This document shows, piece after piece, positions 25,995-34,498 of a stretch of DNA of 64,000 bases. The DNA is taken from the NCBI RefSeq assembly GCF_001886735.1, contig NZ_CP018076.1:248001-312000 (forward strand), read 5' to 3'. Source of the DNA: Sulfitobacter alexandrii. GTDB lineage: Bacteria > Pseudomonadota > Alphaproteobacteria > Rhodobacterales > Rhodobacteraceae. Numbering within the stretch: position 1 is the first letter of the stretch; the number at the start of each line of letters is the position of its first letter. The position numbers and the translations under genes were made by a program. The notes beneath the pieces were generated by a model that saw only the letters and a program-made list of their open reading frames with translations, was not told where the DNA came from and made no database searches.

Positions 25995-28160
25995 GTGTTG
26001 AAGCCGGTTCCCCTGACACGTGATCTCGTGCTGGTGGGGGGCGGACATGCCCATGCGCTGGTGCTGCGGTCCTGGGGGATGAAACCCCTGCCGGGGGTGC
26101 GGCTGACGGTGATCAATCCCGGTCCGACCGCCCCCTATACCGGCATGCTGCCCGGTCACGTGGCGGGGCACTACACGCGCGACGAGCTCGAGATCGACCT
26201 GGGCAGATTGTGCCGCCACGCCGGGGCACGCCTGATCCTCGGCCGGGCGGAGAGACTGGACCGGGAGGCCCGGCAGTTCCACGTAACCGGCCGCGGACCC
26301 GTGGGATACGACGTGGCCAGCATCGACGTGGGCATCACCGCGCAAATGGATCTGCCGGGTTTCGCGGAACATGCGGTCGGCGCCAAGCCGCTGGACGACT
26401 ACGCCGAGAAATGGCGCGAGTTCCTTTCCCGCGCGACGCAGGGGAGCATCGCCCCACAGGTGGCGGTGATCGGCGGTGGTGTCGCGGGATGCGAGCTGTC
26501 GATGGCCATGGCTCATGCGTTGAGCGAAGCCGGTGTCCGCCCGCAGATCACGGTGATCGAGGCAGGGCCGGAGCTATCCGGTGTCGGGCCCACGGCGCGC
26601 AAGCGATTGCGGGCGTCCATGGCGGCGCTGGGCGTCACGCTGCGGCGGAACGCGCGGGTCGCGCGGGTCGAAGCGGACCGGATCGTTCTCGAACAGGGCG
26701 AGGACGTGCCCACGAGGTTCACCGTCGGGGCCGCAGGGGCCGTGCCGCATGCCTGGATCGGCCGGACGGATCTGCCCCTGCAGCAGGGCTTCATCTCGGT
26801 CGGACCGGACCTTGGGGTAAAGGGGGACGACAGGCTCTTCGCGGTTGGCGATTGCGCCGCGCTGACCCACGCTCCAAGACCCAAGGCCGGAGTCTTTGCG
26901 GTAAGGGCGGCGCCGGTCCTGCATCATAACCTTCGGGCGGCGCTGGGCGGTGGCCGGCGGCGCGTGTTCCGCCCGCAGAAACACTATCTCAAGCTGGTTT
27001 CGCTCGGTGAGCGCGCGGCGCTCGGCGAGAAGTTCGGCATCGCGGTATCGGGCCGGTGGCTGTGGCGCTGGAAGGACCGGATCGACCGTAAGTTCATGGA
27101 CAAGCTGGGCGACCTGCCGCCGATGACCCCGCCGCCGATCTCGGGGCCGTTGGCGGAGGGCGTGGCCGAGGCCCTCGCCGCAAAGCCGCTGTGCGGTGGG
27201 TGCGGTGCCAAGGTCGATGGCGGTATTCTTGGCGGGGCGCTCGCCGGGCTCGGCGCGGTGCGCGACGACGTCGTCGCCGGGGCGGGGGACGATGCGGCGA
27301 TCATCCGGCAGCCGGACGGCGGTTTCCAAGTGGTGAGCACCGATCACCTCAGGGGCTTCGTCGAAGACCCGTACCTGATGGCGCGGATTGCGGCAGTGCA
27401 TGCGCTGGGCGATGTCTGGGCCATGGGGGCCGCCCCCCAGGCGGTGCTGTCCACGATCATCCTGCCGCAGATGTCGCCGGCCCTGCAGGCCCGGAGCCTC
27501 GCGGAGATCACCCGCGCCACGCAGGAGGTGATGGCCGAGGTCGGCGCGCAGCTGGTCGGCGGCCACACCACGCTGGGTGCCGAACTGACGCTGGGGTTCA
27601 CCGTCACCGGGCTGCGCGCGCAGATGCCGTTGACGCAGGCCGGGGCGCAGGGGGGCGATGGTCTAATCCTCACGCGGCCTGTGGGGTCGGGTGTCCTGCT
27701 GGCGGCCGACATGGCGGGGCAGGCCGACGGGCGCGACATCGCCGCGGCGCTGTCGGTCATGGCCCGGCCGCAGGTCCGCGAGGCGGCGGTGCTTTCCAGG
27801 GTCGCGCATGCCATGACCGATGTCACCGGCTTCGGGCTGGCCGGGCACCTGTCGGCTATGGCAAGGGCCTCGGGGCTCGATGCGGAGATCGACGGCGGTT
27901 CCATTCCCTTCTACGCCGGCGCGCAGAGGTTGTCGGACGCGGGGGTGGCGTCCTCCCTCATGGCGGCGAACCGGGTCCATGCGCCGGTCGGCGGTGCGGC
28001 GCACCCGCTGCTGTTCGATCCGCAGACCGCCGGCGGGTTGCTGGCAGCCGTACCGGCCCGGGCCGTGGATGACACCTTGGCAGCCCTCGCGGAGGAGGGA
28101 TGCGAGGGACATCTGATCGGCTGGCTGGCCCCCGGCGAGGGTGCCCTTCGGGTCAGGTAA
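25995..28160 (+). CDS. selD: Fusion of an FAD/NAD(P) oxidoreductase with selenide, water dikinase (SelD)
   Basis: 721 residues. Residues ~1-380 are a type-II NADH dehydrogenase-like flavoprotein: an N-terminal FAD motif (LVLVGGGHAHALVLRSWG), an NAD motif (VAVIGGGVAGCELSMAMA, ~157-174) and the second FAD motif GDDRLFAVGDCA. Residues ~395-721 are SelD, with the active-site CGGCGAKV (Cys403, Lys406) and GAGDDAAI, GGHTTLGAE and DVTGFGLAGHL. SelD makes selenophosphate from selenide and ATP; the flavin domain may help make selenide or protect it. The start is GTG at 25995 (TTG at 25998 is possible). It converges on mnmH with an 8-bp overlap, pointing to selenophosphate use in tRNA wobble modification. 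Confidence 0.9.
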   Translation: MLKPVPLTRDLVLVGGGHAHALVLRSWGMKPLPGVRLTVINPGPTAPYTGMLPGHVAGHYTRDELEIDLGRLCRHAGARLILGRAERLDREARQFHVTGRGPVGYDVASIDVGITAQMDLPGFAEHAVGAKPLDDYAEKWREFLSRATQGSIAPQVAVIGGGVAGCELSMAMAHALSEAGVRPQITVIEAGPELSGVGPTARKRLRASMAALGVTLRRNARVARVEADRIVLEQGEDVPTRFTVGAAGAVPHAWIGRTDLPLQQGFISVGPDLGVKGDDRLFAVGDCAALTHAPRPKAGVFAVRAAPVLHHNLRAALGGGRRRVFRPQKHYLKLVSLGERAALGEKFGIAVSGRWLWRWKDRIDRKFMDKLGDLPPMTPPPISGPLAEGVAEALAAKPLCGGCGAKVDGGILGGALAGLGAVRDDVVAGAGDDAAIIRQPDGGFQVVSTDHLRGFVEDPYLMARIAAVHALGDVWAMGAAPQAVLSTIILPQMSPALQARSLAEITRATQEVMAEVGAQLVGGHTTLGAELTLGFTVTGLRAQMPLTQAGAQGGDGLILTRPVGSGVLLAADMAGQADGRDIAAALSVMARPQVREAAVLSRVAHAMTDVTGFGLAGHLSAMARASGLDAEIDGGSIPFYAGAQRLSDAGVASSLMAANRVHAPVGGAAHPLLFDPQTAGGLLAAVPARAVDDTLAALAEEGCEGHLIGWLAPGEGALRVR

Positions 28161-29199
28161 ATTCCGCGGAAAGCGCCCTGGCCGTGGCGCGCAGCGTCTC
28201 TTCCTCGAGGTCGTCCAGCGACAGGCGCCGCACCGGCGTCACGGCGCCCTGGGCCGCCTTAGAATAGCGCGGATCGTAGTGTGCGGCGACGAGCCCTTCG
28301 GCAAGCCCGACGAAATCGCCCGTTTCGGCCTGCTCCTGCCATGCGTCGATCTGCTTTCCCGCGTGGTAGGGGCGCAAGTGGTCGATCTGTTCGCGCAGGC
28401 GGGCCGGTTCTTCGGTCAGGTCGGCGTAGGCCCGGCACAGGTATGTGGCGCGTGCCTGCAGCGGGGCCGCGATCTCCACCCGGGGGGCCTCCAGCATCGC
28501 CGACCAGAGCGCGGGCGGCACGATGCGGTCACCGACCTTGCTGCTCTCGGCCTCTACCCATGTCACCCGCGCCGGGTCCAGTCGCCCGAGTGCTGCGGCA
28601 AGCCGGCTTTCGAAGAGTTTCTGCGCAGGCTGCGGCGCCCCTGTCCCGCCGAACAGGGAACCGCGATGTTCCGCCAGCCCTTCGAGGTCCAGCGCCTGTG
28701 CGCCCGCCGCCTCGAGGTGGCGCAGCATTTCCGTCTTGGCGGTGCCCGTGCCACCCGCGATCAGGATCAGCCGGTGTGGCAGCGGCGTATCGTAGAGCGT
28801 CCGGACGACCAACCGGCGGTAGCTTCGGTAGCCGCCCTGCAGCAACTGCACCCGCCAGCCGACCTGGTCGAGGATGGTCGCGAAAGCGTCCGAGCGTTGG
28901 CCTCCCCGCCAGCAGTAGACCAGCGGCTGCCATCCGCCTTCCTTGTCGGCCAGCGGACCGTCGAGATGGGCGGCGGTATTGCGCGCCACCAGCGCCCCGC
29001 CAAGCTTGCGCGCCGAAAACGGCGAGTCGCGCTTGTACATGGTCCCGACTTCCGCCCGTTCGGCATCGCTCAGCACGGGCAGGTTGATGGCACCCGGCAG
29101 ATGGTCCTCGGCAAATTCGGCAGGAGAGCGCACGTCGATGACGGTATCGACCGCGAGGTCGGCCAGATCGGCGAGCGCGCTGAGGGTGAGGTGTTTCAT
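28153..29199 (-). CDS. mnmH: tRNA 2-selenouridine synthase
   Basis: 348 residues. The N-terminal rhodanese domain (~1-125) has its cysteine, Cys96, in VYCWRGGQRSD. A P-loop domain follows with IAGGTGTAKTEML (~147-159) and the family region HRGSLFGGTG. MnmH (SelU/YbbB) geranylates 2-thiouridine at the tRNA wobble base and replaces the sulfur with selenium, using selenophosphate. Convergent with selD. No selA, selB or selC is in the window, so selenoprotein synthesis is not shown here. Confidence 0.92.
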   Translation of the reverse strand: MKHLTLSALADLADLAVDTVIDVRSPAEFAEDHLPGAINLPVLSDAERAEVGTMYKRDSPFSARKLGGALVARNTAAHLDGPLADKEGGWQPLVYCWRGGQRSDAFATILDQVGWRVQLLQGGYRSYRRLVVRTLYDTPLPHRLILIAGGTGTAKTEMLRHLEAAGAQALDLEGLAEHRGSLFGGTGAPQPAQKLFESRLAAALGRLDPARVTWVEAESSKVGDRIVPPALWSAMLEAPRVEIAAPLQARATYLCRAYADLTEEPARLREQIDHLRPYHAGKQIDAWQEQAETGDFVGLAEGLVAAHYDPRYSKAAQGAVTPVRRLSLDDLEEETLRATARALSAEFT

Positions 29200-29274
29200 C
29201 GGATGCCTTGCTTTGGGACAGGCCCATGTAACTGGCTTACCGCGGTGCGCGCAATCTGGCAGCCGGTGGCTGCG

Positions 29275-29910
29275 CTATTGCCGCTGAGGTTGAAAGTCCT
29301 TGCTCGCCAGCAACGCCGCTGCGCCGATCATCAGCGCGCCGCAAACCTTGTTCACCAGGCCGAAGGAGAATCGCTTCAGCACCGTCGCCGCCCGGATCCC
29401 GAGCCATCCCCACAGCAGAAGGATCGCGCCATCGACCACCAGATACGTCACGCCCAGGATGAGAAGCTGAGGCAGCACCGGCGTGACCGGGTCGATGAAC
29501 TGCGGAAAAAGCGCGCCGAAGAACACGACGGCAAACGGGTTCGCCATGGACGTGACAAAGCCTTGACGGAACAAACGGAACGATTGGCCGGATGCAGTGG
29601 CGGCAACGTTGTCTGTCTGATCTTTCGTGAGGATGAGCTGTACGCCAATCCAGACCAGATAGGCCACCCCGAGCCATTTGATCCAGATGAACGCACTTGC
29701 CGAGGTGGCAATGATCGCTGCAAGACCGAAAGCCGCAGCGGTCATTTGCAAGCCGTTGGCTGTCAGGTCACCGGCAATCGTGTAGGCGCTCCGTCTCAGC
29801 CCGTGCCTGACACTGTTCGAGATGATGAGAAGCTGACTGGTGTCCGGTGGTGTCGCAAAGAAGACGGCAACCGCTGCCAAATAGATCAGATACGTTTCCA
29901 TCGGCATCAT
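29275..29910 (-). CDS. LysE/RhtB-family amino-acid exporter
   Basis: 211 residues with about six predicted membrane helices; NPFAVVFFGALFPQF (~124-138) is the typical Asn-Pro block of the family. Start at 29910, with 29907 and 29901 as close alternatives. Likely exports an amino acid or similar small metabolite from the cytoplasm; the substrate cannot be read from the sequence. Same strand as mnmH, which starts 75 bp beyond its stop, but probably independently transcribed. Confidence 0.85.
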   Translation of the reverse strand: MMPMETYLIYLAAVAVFFATPPDTSQLLIISNSVRHGLRRSAYTIAGDLTANGLQMTAAAFGLAAIIATSASAFIWIKWLGVAYLVWIGVQLILTKDQTDNVAATASGQSFRLFRQGFVTSMANPFAVVFFGALFPQFIDPVTPVLPQLLILGVTYLVVDGAILLLWGWLGIRAATVLKRFSFGLVNKVCGALMIGAAALLASKDFQPQRQ

Positions 29911-30099
29911 CGCGTTCCTTGAGTCCCCACTACGGCAGGTTAAGGTCCGAAGATCAATTCGGTCAAACGCTCATTGCGACCGTCTGCAGCCGGTCCGTGG
30001 ATGGCAGCCTTGTCCTGACCTGCCGACGCGAAGGCCGCCAGGGCAGGGCAAAGTACCTGTCGAAAAGGCAGATCGCCGTGATGTCGCGGGAAGGGAGTT

Positions 30100-30175
30100 T
30101 GGTGGAGCATAGCGGGATCGAACCGCTGACCTCCTGCATGCCATGCAGGCGCTCTCCCAGCTGAGCTAATGCCCC
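30100..30175 (-). tRNA. tRNA-Ala(GGC)
   Basis: 76 nt with an encoded CCA end. Acceptor stem GGGGCAT pairs with ATGCTCC (one G-U). The D arm is GCTC/GAGC, anticodon stem CCTGC/GCAGG with loop ATGGCAT (anticodon GGC, reads GCC), 5-nt variable loop, and T arm AGCGG/CCGCT with loop TTCGATC. All stems close. Confidence 0.97.
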
Positions 30176-30276
30176 ATCTGGTCCGCGTATCGGATGCGGA
30201 CCGTTTGGTGGTGCGTGATTAGGCGCAAGCGGAGGCGGGATCAAGTGGAAAATCCACTCCCGCCACCGCAATCGGT

Positions 30277-30603
30277 TCAGTCTTCGTCGTTGGACGCCAC
30301 GTCGGCCAGATCGTCCAGCGGGACGGTGTCGTCGTCATCGTCGTCATCGTCCAGGATATCGTCATCCAGGTCCACATCGACGTCATCGTCATCGTCCAGG
30401 ATCGCGTCATCCTCGACCTCGGATTTCTTGGCCTTGGCTGTTTCGGCATCCTCCGCGTCGGCGGCGATCATCCGCGACTTCGACGCGTCGATCTCGAGCA
30501 CCTCACCCGTGTAGGGGCTGACGATCGGATCCTTGTTGAGGTCGTAGAAGCGCTTGCCCGTTGTGGGGCACAGGCGCTTGGTTCCCCATTCTTCCTTGGG
30601 CAT
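30277..30603 (-). CDS. FYDLN-acid protein (TIGR02300 family)
   Basis: 108 residues. The N-terminal half is the conserved module EWGTKRLCPTTGKRFYDLNK with DPIVSPYTGEV. The C-terminal half is extremely acidic: two runs of consecutive aspartates between about residues 70 and 92. This small cytoplasmic family is restricted largely to alphaproteobacteria and its function is unknown. The single cysteine and lysine-rich front resemble a zinc-ribbon remnant, but no second pair of ligands is present. Located just upstream of tRNA-Ala on the same strand. Confidence 0.88.
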   Translation of the reverse strand: MPKEEWGTKRLCPTTGKRFYDLNKDPIVSPYTGEVLEIDASKSRMIAADAEDAETAKAKKSEVEDDAILDDDDDVDVDLDDDILDDDDDDDDTVPLDDLADVASNDED

Positions 30604-30714
30604 GAAACACCCCTCTTGAAAATTGCGTTAGCGTGTAGATGATTCAGGGCAAGTGCCATATGAGGGGAAGACTGTCAAAGGCTTTAGCCCCGCGCCCCCA
30701 GTCGAGTCCGTCCG

Positions 30715-31407
30715 ATGACCAAACCCGTCCTCACCGGCGATCCACCCATTCCCCTGATCCTGCGCCGTTCCGCCCGCGCCAAACGCATTTCGTTGCGAAT
30801 TTCGCAACTCGACGGGCGCGTCACCCTGACGCTGCCAAAGCGGCTGGCGGAGCGCGAGGCGCTGGAGTTCGCGCGCAGCAAGGAGGGATGGATTCGCAAG
30901 CATCTGGATGCAAGGGGGACGGACCTTGACGTGTCGCTGGGTGCTGAGGTTCCAGTGGGCGGTCACCTGCTGCGACTGGTGCCGGGACAGGGGCGGCGGG
31001 TGGTGATCGGGCCCGACAGTATCGCGGTGCCCGGCCCGGCGGACCGGGCCGGCGTGCGGCTTGCCGGCCACCTCAAGGAACTGGCACGCGACCGGCTCGC
31101 GGCGGCCTCGGACACATACGCCGCCCGGCTGGGCAAGACCTATTACCGCATCACCCTGCGCGACACCCGATCGCGCTGGGGGTCGTGTACCAGCGACGGC
31201 GGGCTGATGTTTTCGTGGCGGCTCATCATGACACCGCCAGACGTGCTGAACTATGTCGCCGCGCACGAGGTCGCCCACCTTGCGCAGATGAATCATTCGC
31301 CCGCATTCTGGGCCGAGGTCAGCCGCATCTACGGCGACTACGAGCCTCCCCGCCGCTGGTTACGGGCCCACGGTGGCAGCCTCCACCGCTATCGTTTCTC
31401 GAACTGA
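30715..31407 (+). CDS. SprT/YgjP-like zinc metalloprotease (DUF45, M48-related)
   Basis: 230 residues. The zinc-protease motif HEVAH lies in VAAHEVAHLAQMNHSPAFW (~180-198). The preceding DTRSRWGSCTSDGGLMFSWRL block is diagnostic of the YgjP/DUF45 family. No signal peptide, so cytoplasmic. Divergent from the FYDLN gene and followed 46 bp later by a DUF3140 gene. Substrate unknown. Confidence 0.88.
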   Translation: MTKPVLTGDPPIPLILRRSARAKRISLRISQLDGRVTLTLPKRLAEREALEFARSKEGWIRKHLDARGTDLDVSLGAEVPVGGHLLRLVPGQGRRVVIGPDSIAVPGPADRAGVRLAGHLKELARDRLAAASDTYAARLGKTYYRITLRDTRSRWGSCTSDGGLMFSWRLIMTPPDVLNYVAAHEVAHLAQMNHSPAFWAEVSRIYGDYEPPRRWLRAHGGSLHRYRFSN

Positions 31408-31453
31408 TCGGCCGCTGGCGCGTTGTCCGTCCGAGCAAGGGAAAGGGCACGAA

Positions 31454-31795
31454 ATGTCATCATCGAAATCGCGGGACGAGATCTGGGACGAATGGCGTGA
31501 ACTGGTCAACATGGCGCCAAAGGAGCTGGAGGACTGGCTCGACACGGAAGAATCGAAGCAGGTCGGCGACAGCGATGGCGGCGAATCCACCGGCCACCGG
31601 TCCGGCAGGCGGATCGTCACGATCAAGCGCACGAACAAGGACGACCTGACCGCCGACCAGTGGGATCACATGGCCACCGTCGTCGGGTACGTCAAACGGC
31701 ACCTGTCCCAAGGCGGGCCGGATGACGACGTCGAACATTCCGACTGGCGCTATTCACTGATGAACTGGGGGCACGACCCGCTCAAGAACGACTGA
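31454..31795 (+). CDS. DUF3140-family protein
   Basis: 113 residues from ATG at 31454. Contains DEIWDEWRELVNMAPKELED and the highly polar middle GESTGHRSGRRIVTIKR; ends DWRYSLMNWGHDPLKND. This matches the small soluble DUF3140 family, whose function is unknown. An upstream in-frame start at 31373 would overlap the protease gene and is not favoured. Probably co-transcribed with the DUF45 protease. Confidence 0.8.
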   Translation: MSSSKSRDEIWDEWRELVNMAPKELEDWLDTEESKQVGDSDGGESTGHRSGRRIVTIKRTNKDDLTADQWDHMATVVGYVKRHLSQGGPDDDVEHSDWRYSLMNWGHDPLKND

Positions 31796-31820
31796 AGCCC
31801 CGCTTGACGGGGTCGCCAAT

Positions 31821-31830
31821 TGTGATCACA
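31821..31830. promoter_or_regulatory. Candidate operator palindrome before the GntR gene
   Basis: TGTGATCACA is a perfect 10-bp palindrome ending 8 bases before the GntR start codon. FCD-type GntR proteins often bind short palindromes and repress themselves. Binding is inferred. Confidence 0.4.
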
Positions 31831-31838
31831 TCGCGGGC

Positions 31839-32489
31839 ATGAACCTGACTCCACGCCCCGCCGAGGCCACCCCGCTGGCCCATGATCGCGTCTATCGCCG
31901 GATGCGCAGCCGAATCATGCACGGAGACCTGCCCCCCGGACAGGCACTGACGCTGCGGGGCATCGGAAAGGAATACGGCGTCTCGATGACCCCCGCGCGC
32001 GAAGCCGTACGGCGCCTTGCGGCCGAGGGCGCGCTGACGATGTCCACGTCGGGCCGGATCTCCACGCCCGAACTCTCCAGCGACCGGATCGAGGAACTTG
32101 CGGCCCTGCGCGCGCTGATCGAAGTCGAACTCGCCAGTCGCGCGCTGCCGCGTGCGCACCTGGCGTTGATCGAGCGGTTGCAGACGATCAACAACGCGGT
32201 GGCTGAGGCCGTCGCCCAGCGGGACGCGGTGCGGTACATCCGCACGAACCTCGAATTTCACCGCACGCTCTATCTGCGGGCACAGGCCCCCGCGATGCTG
32301 GCCATGGCAGAAACGGTCTGGCTGCAGATGGGGCCGACCATGCGGGCGCTCTACGGGCGGTTGCGCCGGACGGAGCCGCCCCAGTTCCACCGTCTGATCA
32401 TTGCCGCGCTGAGGGCCGGGGACGAGCCCGGACTGCGCCTCGCCGTGCGGTCGGATGTGACACAGGGGCTACGGATGCTCGCGCGCTGA
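31839..32489 (+). CDS. GntR-family regulator (FadR/FCD subfamily)
   Basis: 216 residues. The N-terminal winged helix-turn-helix (~14-75) has HDRVYRRMRSRIMHGDLPPG and EYGVSMTPAREAVRRL. The C-terminal all-helical FCD ligand domain (~85-210) has NLEFHRTLYLRA and the metal-binding-type histidines. The ligand is probably a small organic acid, not identifiable here. A perfect palindrome at its start suggests autoregulation; no metabolic operon adjoins it. Confidence 0.87.
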   Translation: MNLTPRPAEATPLAHDRVYRRMRSRIMHGDLPPGQALTLRGIGKEYGVSMTPAREAVRRLAAEGALTMSTSGRISTPELSSDRIEELAALRALIEVELASRALPRAHLALIERLQTINNAVAEAVAQRDAVRYIRTNLEFHRTLYLRAQAPAMLAMAETVWLQMGPTMRALYGRLRRTEPPQFHRLIIAALRAGDEPGLRLAVRSDVTQGLRMLAR

Positions 32490-32668
32490 CACCGTTACGG
32501 TTGACCGGTGCCGGCCACCCGGACAGTATCGTCCGCATGACCCATCTGTCGCCGCTCATCCGCCGCTATCGTCCCGCGTCCTGACCGCGACCCTTTTCGC
32601 CTATTCGAAAAATCAATGGTCGCCCTGCGCGCGGCCTCTCCGTGCGGGTGGCCGGAACGGAGTTCTCC

Positions 32669-33115
32669 ATGACCCATATCAGACCGATGAACGAATCCGA
32701 CGTTGCACAGGTGCATGCCATGGTCTGCGCACTTGCCGCGCACCATGGCGACACCGCCACGCTCAGCCCGGCCGACCTGGCCCGCGATGCGCTGGGCCGC
32801 GACCCCTGGCTCAGCCTGCTGGTGGCGGAAGACGCGCGGGGGCTGTCGGGCTATGCCGCCCTGTTCCCGCTGGCCCAGTTACAGTTCGGCGTGCGGGGCA
32901 TGGATCTGCATCATCTCTTCGTCCGCGAGGAGAGGCGAGGGCAGGGGGTGGCGAAGGCGCTGGTGGCAGGCGCGATCACGCTGTCACGCGCACGTGGGTG
33001 CCGTTTTCTGGCGGTCGGCACCGACCCGGACAACATTCCGGCGCAACAGACCTACGGCGCGCTTGGCTTTGACCGGGCGCCGCAGGCGGGGCCGCGGTTT
33101 CGGATCAAGTGGTAG
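32669..33115 (+). CDS. GNAT-family N-acetyltransferase
   Basis: 148 residues from ATG at 32669, preceded by GGAG. Compact GNAT fold: MTHIRPMNESDVAQVHAMV at the start, acetyl-CoA-binding motif A VREERRGQGVAKALVAGAI (~90-108), and the C-terminal strand FLAVGTDPDNIPAQQTYGALGF. The substrate is unknown. Its stop is 7 bp from the convergent accA stop. Confidence 0.88.
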   Translation: MTHIRPMNESDVAQVHAMVCALAAHHGDTATLSPADLARDALGRDPWLSLLVAEDARGLSGYAALFPLAQLQFGVRGMDLHHLFVREERRGQGVAKALVAGAITLSRARGCRFLAVGTDPDNIPAQQTYGALGFDRAPQAGPRFRIKW

Positions 33116-33121
33116 GACAGC

Positions 33122-34084
33122 TCAGGCCGCCAGCCCCTTGGACCCCATGTCGAGGTATTTCTTGCGCCGGTCCGCGATCAGGGCCTTGGCATCCTTGCCG
33201 TCCAGTTCCGACAGCATCGACTCGATGGCGCTGCGCACCGCCGCAATCGCGGCGGGCGCGTCGCGGTGCGCGCCGCCCTTCGGTTCCGGAATGATCCGGT
33301 CGGTCACGCCCAGCTTGCGCAGATCGTCGGCGGTCAGGCGCATGGCCTCCGCCGCTTCGCGCATCTTCTCGGAATCCTTCCAGAGGATCGAGGCGCAGCC
33401 CTCGGGCGTGATGACGGAATAGACAGCGTGTTCCAGCATCGCGACCCTGTTGGCGGTGGCAAAGGCCACGGCCCCGCCGGAACCGCCTTCGCCGATGATG
33501 ACGCTGACCAGCGGAACCCCGATCTGGAGACATTTCTCGGTCGAGCGCGCAATCGCTTCGGACTGGCCCCGTTCCTCGGCGCCCTTTCCGGGATAGGCGC
33601 CGGGCGTGTCGACCAGCGTGATGACCGGCAGGCCGAACTTGCCCGCCAGTTCCATCAGGCGCACCGCCTTGCGATACCCTTCGGGCCGGGCCATGCCGAA
33701 ATTGCGTTCGATCCGCGATTTGGTGTCGTTGCCCTTTTCGTGGCCGATCACCATGACCGGCCGGTCGTTGAACCGGGCCAGCCCGCCCATCACCGCAAGG
33801 TCGTCGGCAAAGTTGCGGTCCCCCGCCAGCGGCGTGAATTCGGTGAACATGGCATCGACGTAGTCCTTGCAGTGCGGGCGTTCGGGGTGCCGTGCGACCT
33901 GGCACTTGCGCCAGGGCGTCAACGATCCATAGATTTCGTCCAGAAGGCTTGCCGCCTTGGCATCCAGCGCCTTGGCTTCGGCGGTGATGTCCATCTCGTC
34001 GTTCGCCCGCGCCATCGCGCGCAATTCTTCTGCCTTGCCTTCGATCTCGGCGAGGGGTTTTTCGAAATCCAGGTACTGCGTCAT
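33122..34084 (-). CDS. accA: Acetyl-CoA carboxylase carboxyltransferase subunit alpha
   Basis: 320 residues, the usual AccA length. Begins [19 protein letters not shown], contains [20 protein letters not shown] (~70-89), [20 protein letters not shown] and the oxyanion-type [17 protein letters not shown] (~200-216). With AccD it transfers the carboxyl group from carboxybiotin to acetyl-CoA, the first step of fatty-acid synthesis. Monocistronic here; accD is not in the window. Confidence 0.96.
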   Translation of the reverse strand: MTQYLDFEKPLAEIEGKAEELRAMARANDEMDITAEAKALDAKAASLLDEIYGSLTPWRKCQVARHPERPHCKDYVDAMFTEFTPLAGDRNFADDLAVMGGLARFNDRPVMVIGHEKGNDTKSRIERNFGMARPEGYRKAVRLMELAGKFGLPVITLVDTPGAYPGKGAEERGQSEAIARSTEKCLQIGVPLVSVIIGEGGSGGAVAFATANRVAMLEHAVYSVITPEGCASILWKDSEKMREAAEAMRLTADDLRKLGVTDRIIPEPKGGAHRDAPAAIAAVRSAIESMLSELDGKDAKALIADRRKKYLDMGSKGLAA

Positions 34085-34332
34085 GTCATGCTCCGCCTTG
34101 TTGCGCGATATATGACCTTACAAGCGACGGTTTGCAACGTGACCGGCGCGGCTGCCCCGGTTCAAGGCAGGCTCGCCCTTGTTTCAATCTTGCGGACAGT
34201 CTCGGAAAAGCGGCGGAATTGCGGCAGGCGGAGTGGTCAAAACACTCTGTTTCCCGCGTTTTTCTTGTGGAGTGGGCGGCCTGGGGAAAGCATGCTGCCA
34301 ATAGGGGCGAGAAAGAGGCGAGGGAGGTCGCG

Positions 34333-34464
34333 ATGGCGCTGGTGAATTACATTCTTGCCGGAATGCTGGGCACGGTGGTGGCGATGGCGCTCTACCAGCA
34401 CCGCGTGAGTTTCGAGGGCGGCTTCGTTCCGCGCCCGCACACGGAAGAACGACGCGCAGGCTGA
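34333..34464 (+). CDS. Small 43-residue membrane protein
   Basis: ATG at 34333 with a strong GAGGGAGG ribosome-binding site just upstream. The product has one predicted membrane helix, from ALVNYILAGMLGTVVAMALY (residues 2-21), and a short polar tail rich in Arg and Glu. No family recognised. A longer in-frame reading from 34132 has no ribosome-binding site and an arginine-rich, shadow-like composition. Likely a genuine short gene but unconfirmed. Confidence 0.6.
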   Translation: MALVNYILAGMLGTVVAMALYQHRVSFEGGFVPRPHTEERRAG

Positions 34465-34498
34465 ACGGCCCGGACCAGCCGGGCCGCCCCGCCGCCGT

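Noticed and set aside
24699..26516. 605-codon minus-strand open frame across dnaE2 and selD
   Set aside because: Spans two well-identified plus-strand genes; composition is that of antisense high-GC DNA.
34132..34332. Extended version of the 43-residue protein
   Set aside because: Arg/Gly-rich, without a ribosome-binding site, and looks like non-coding sequence read in frame.
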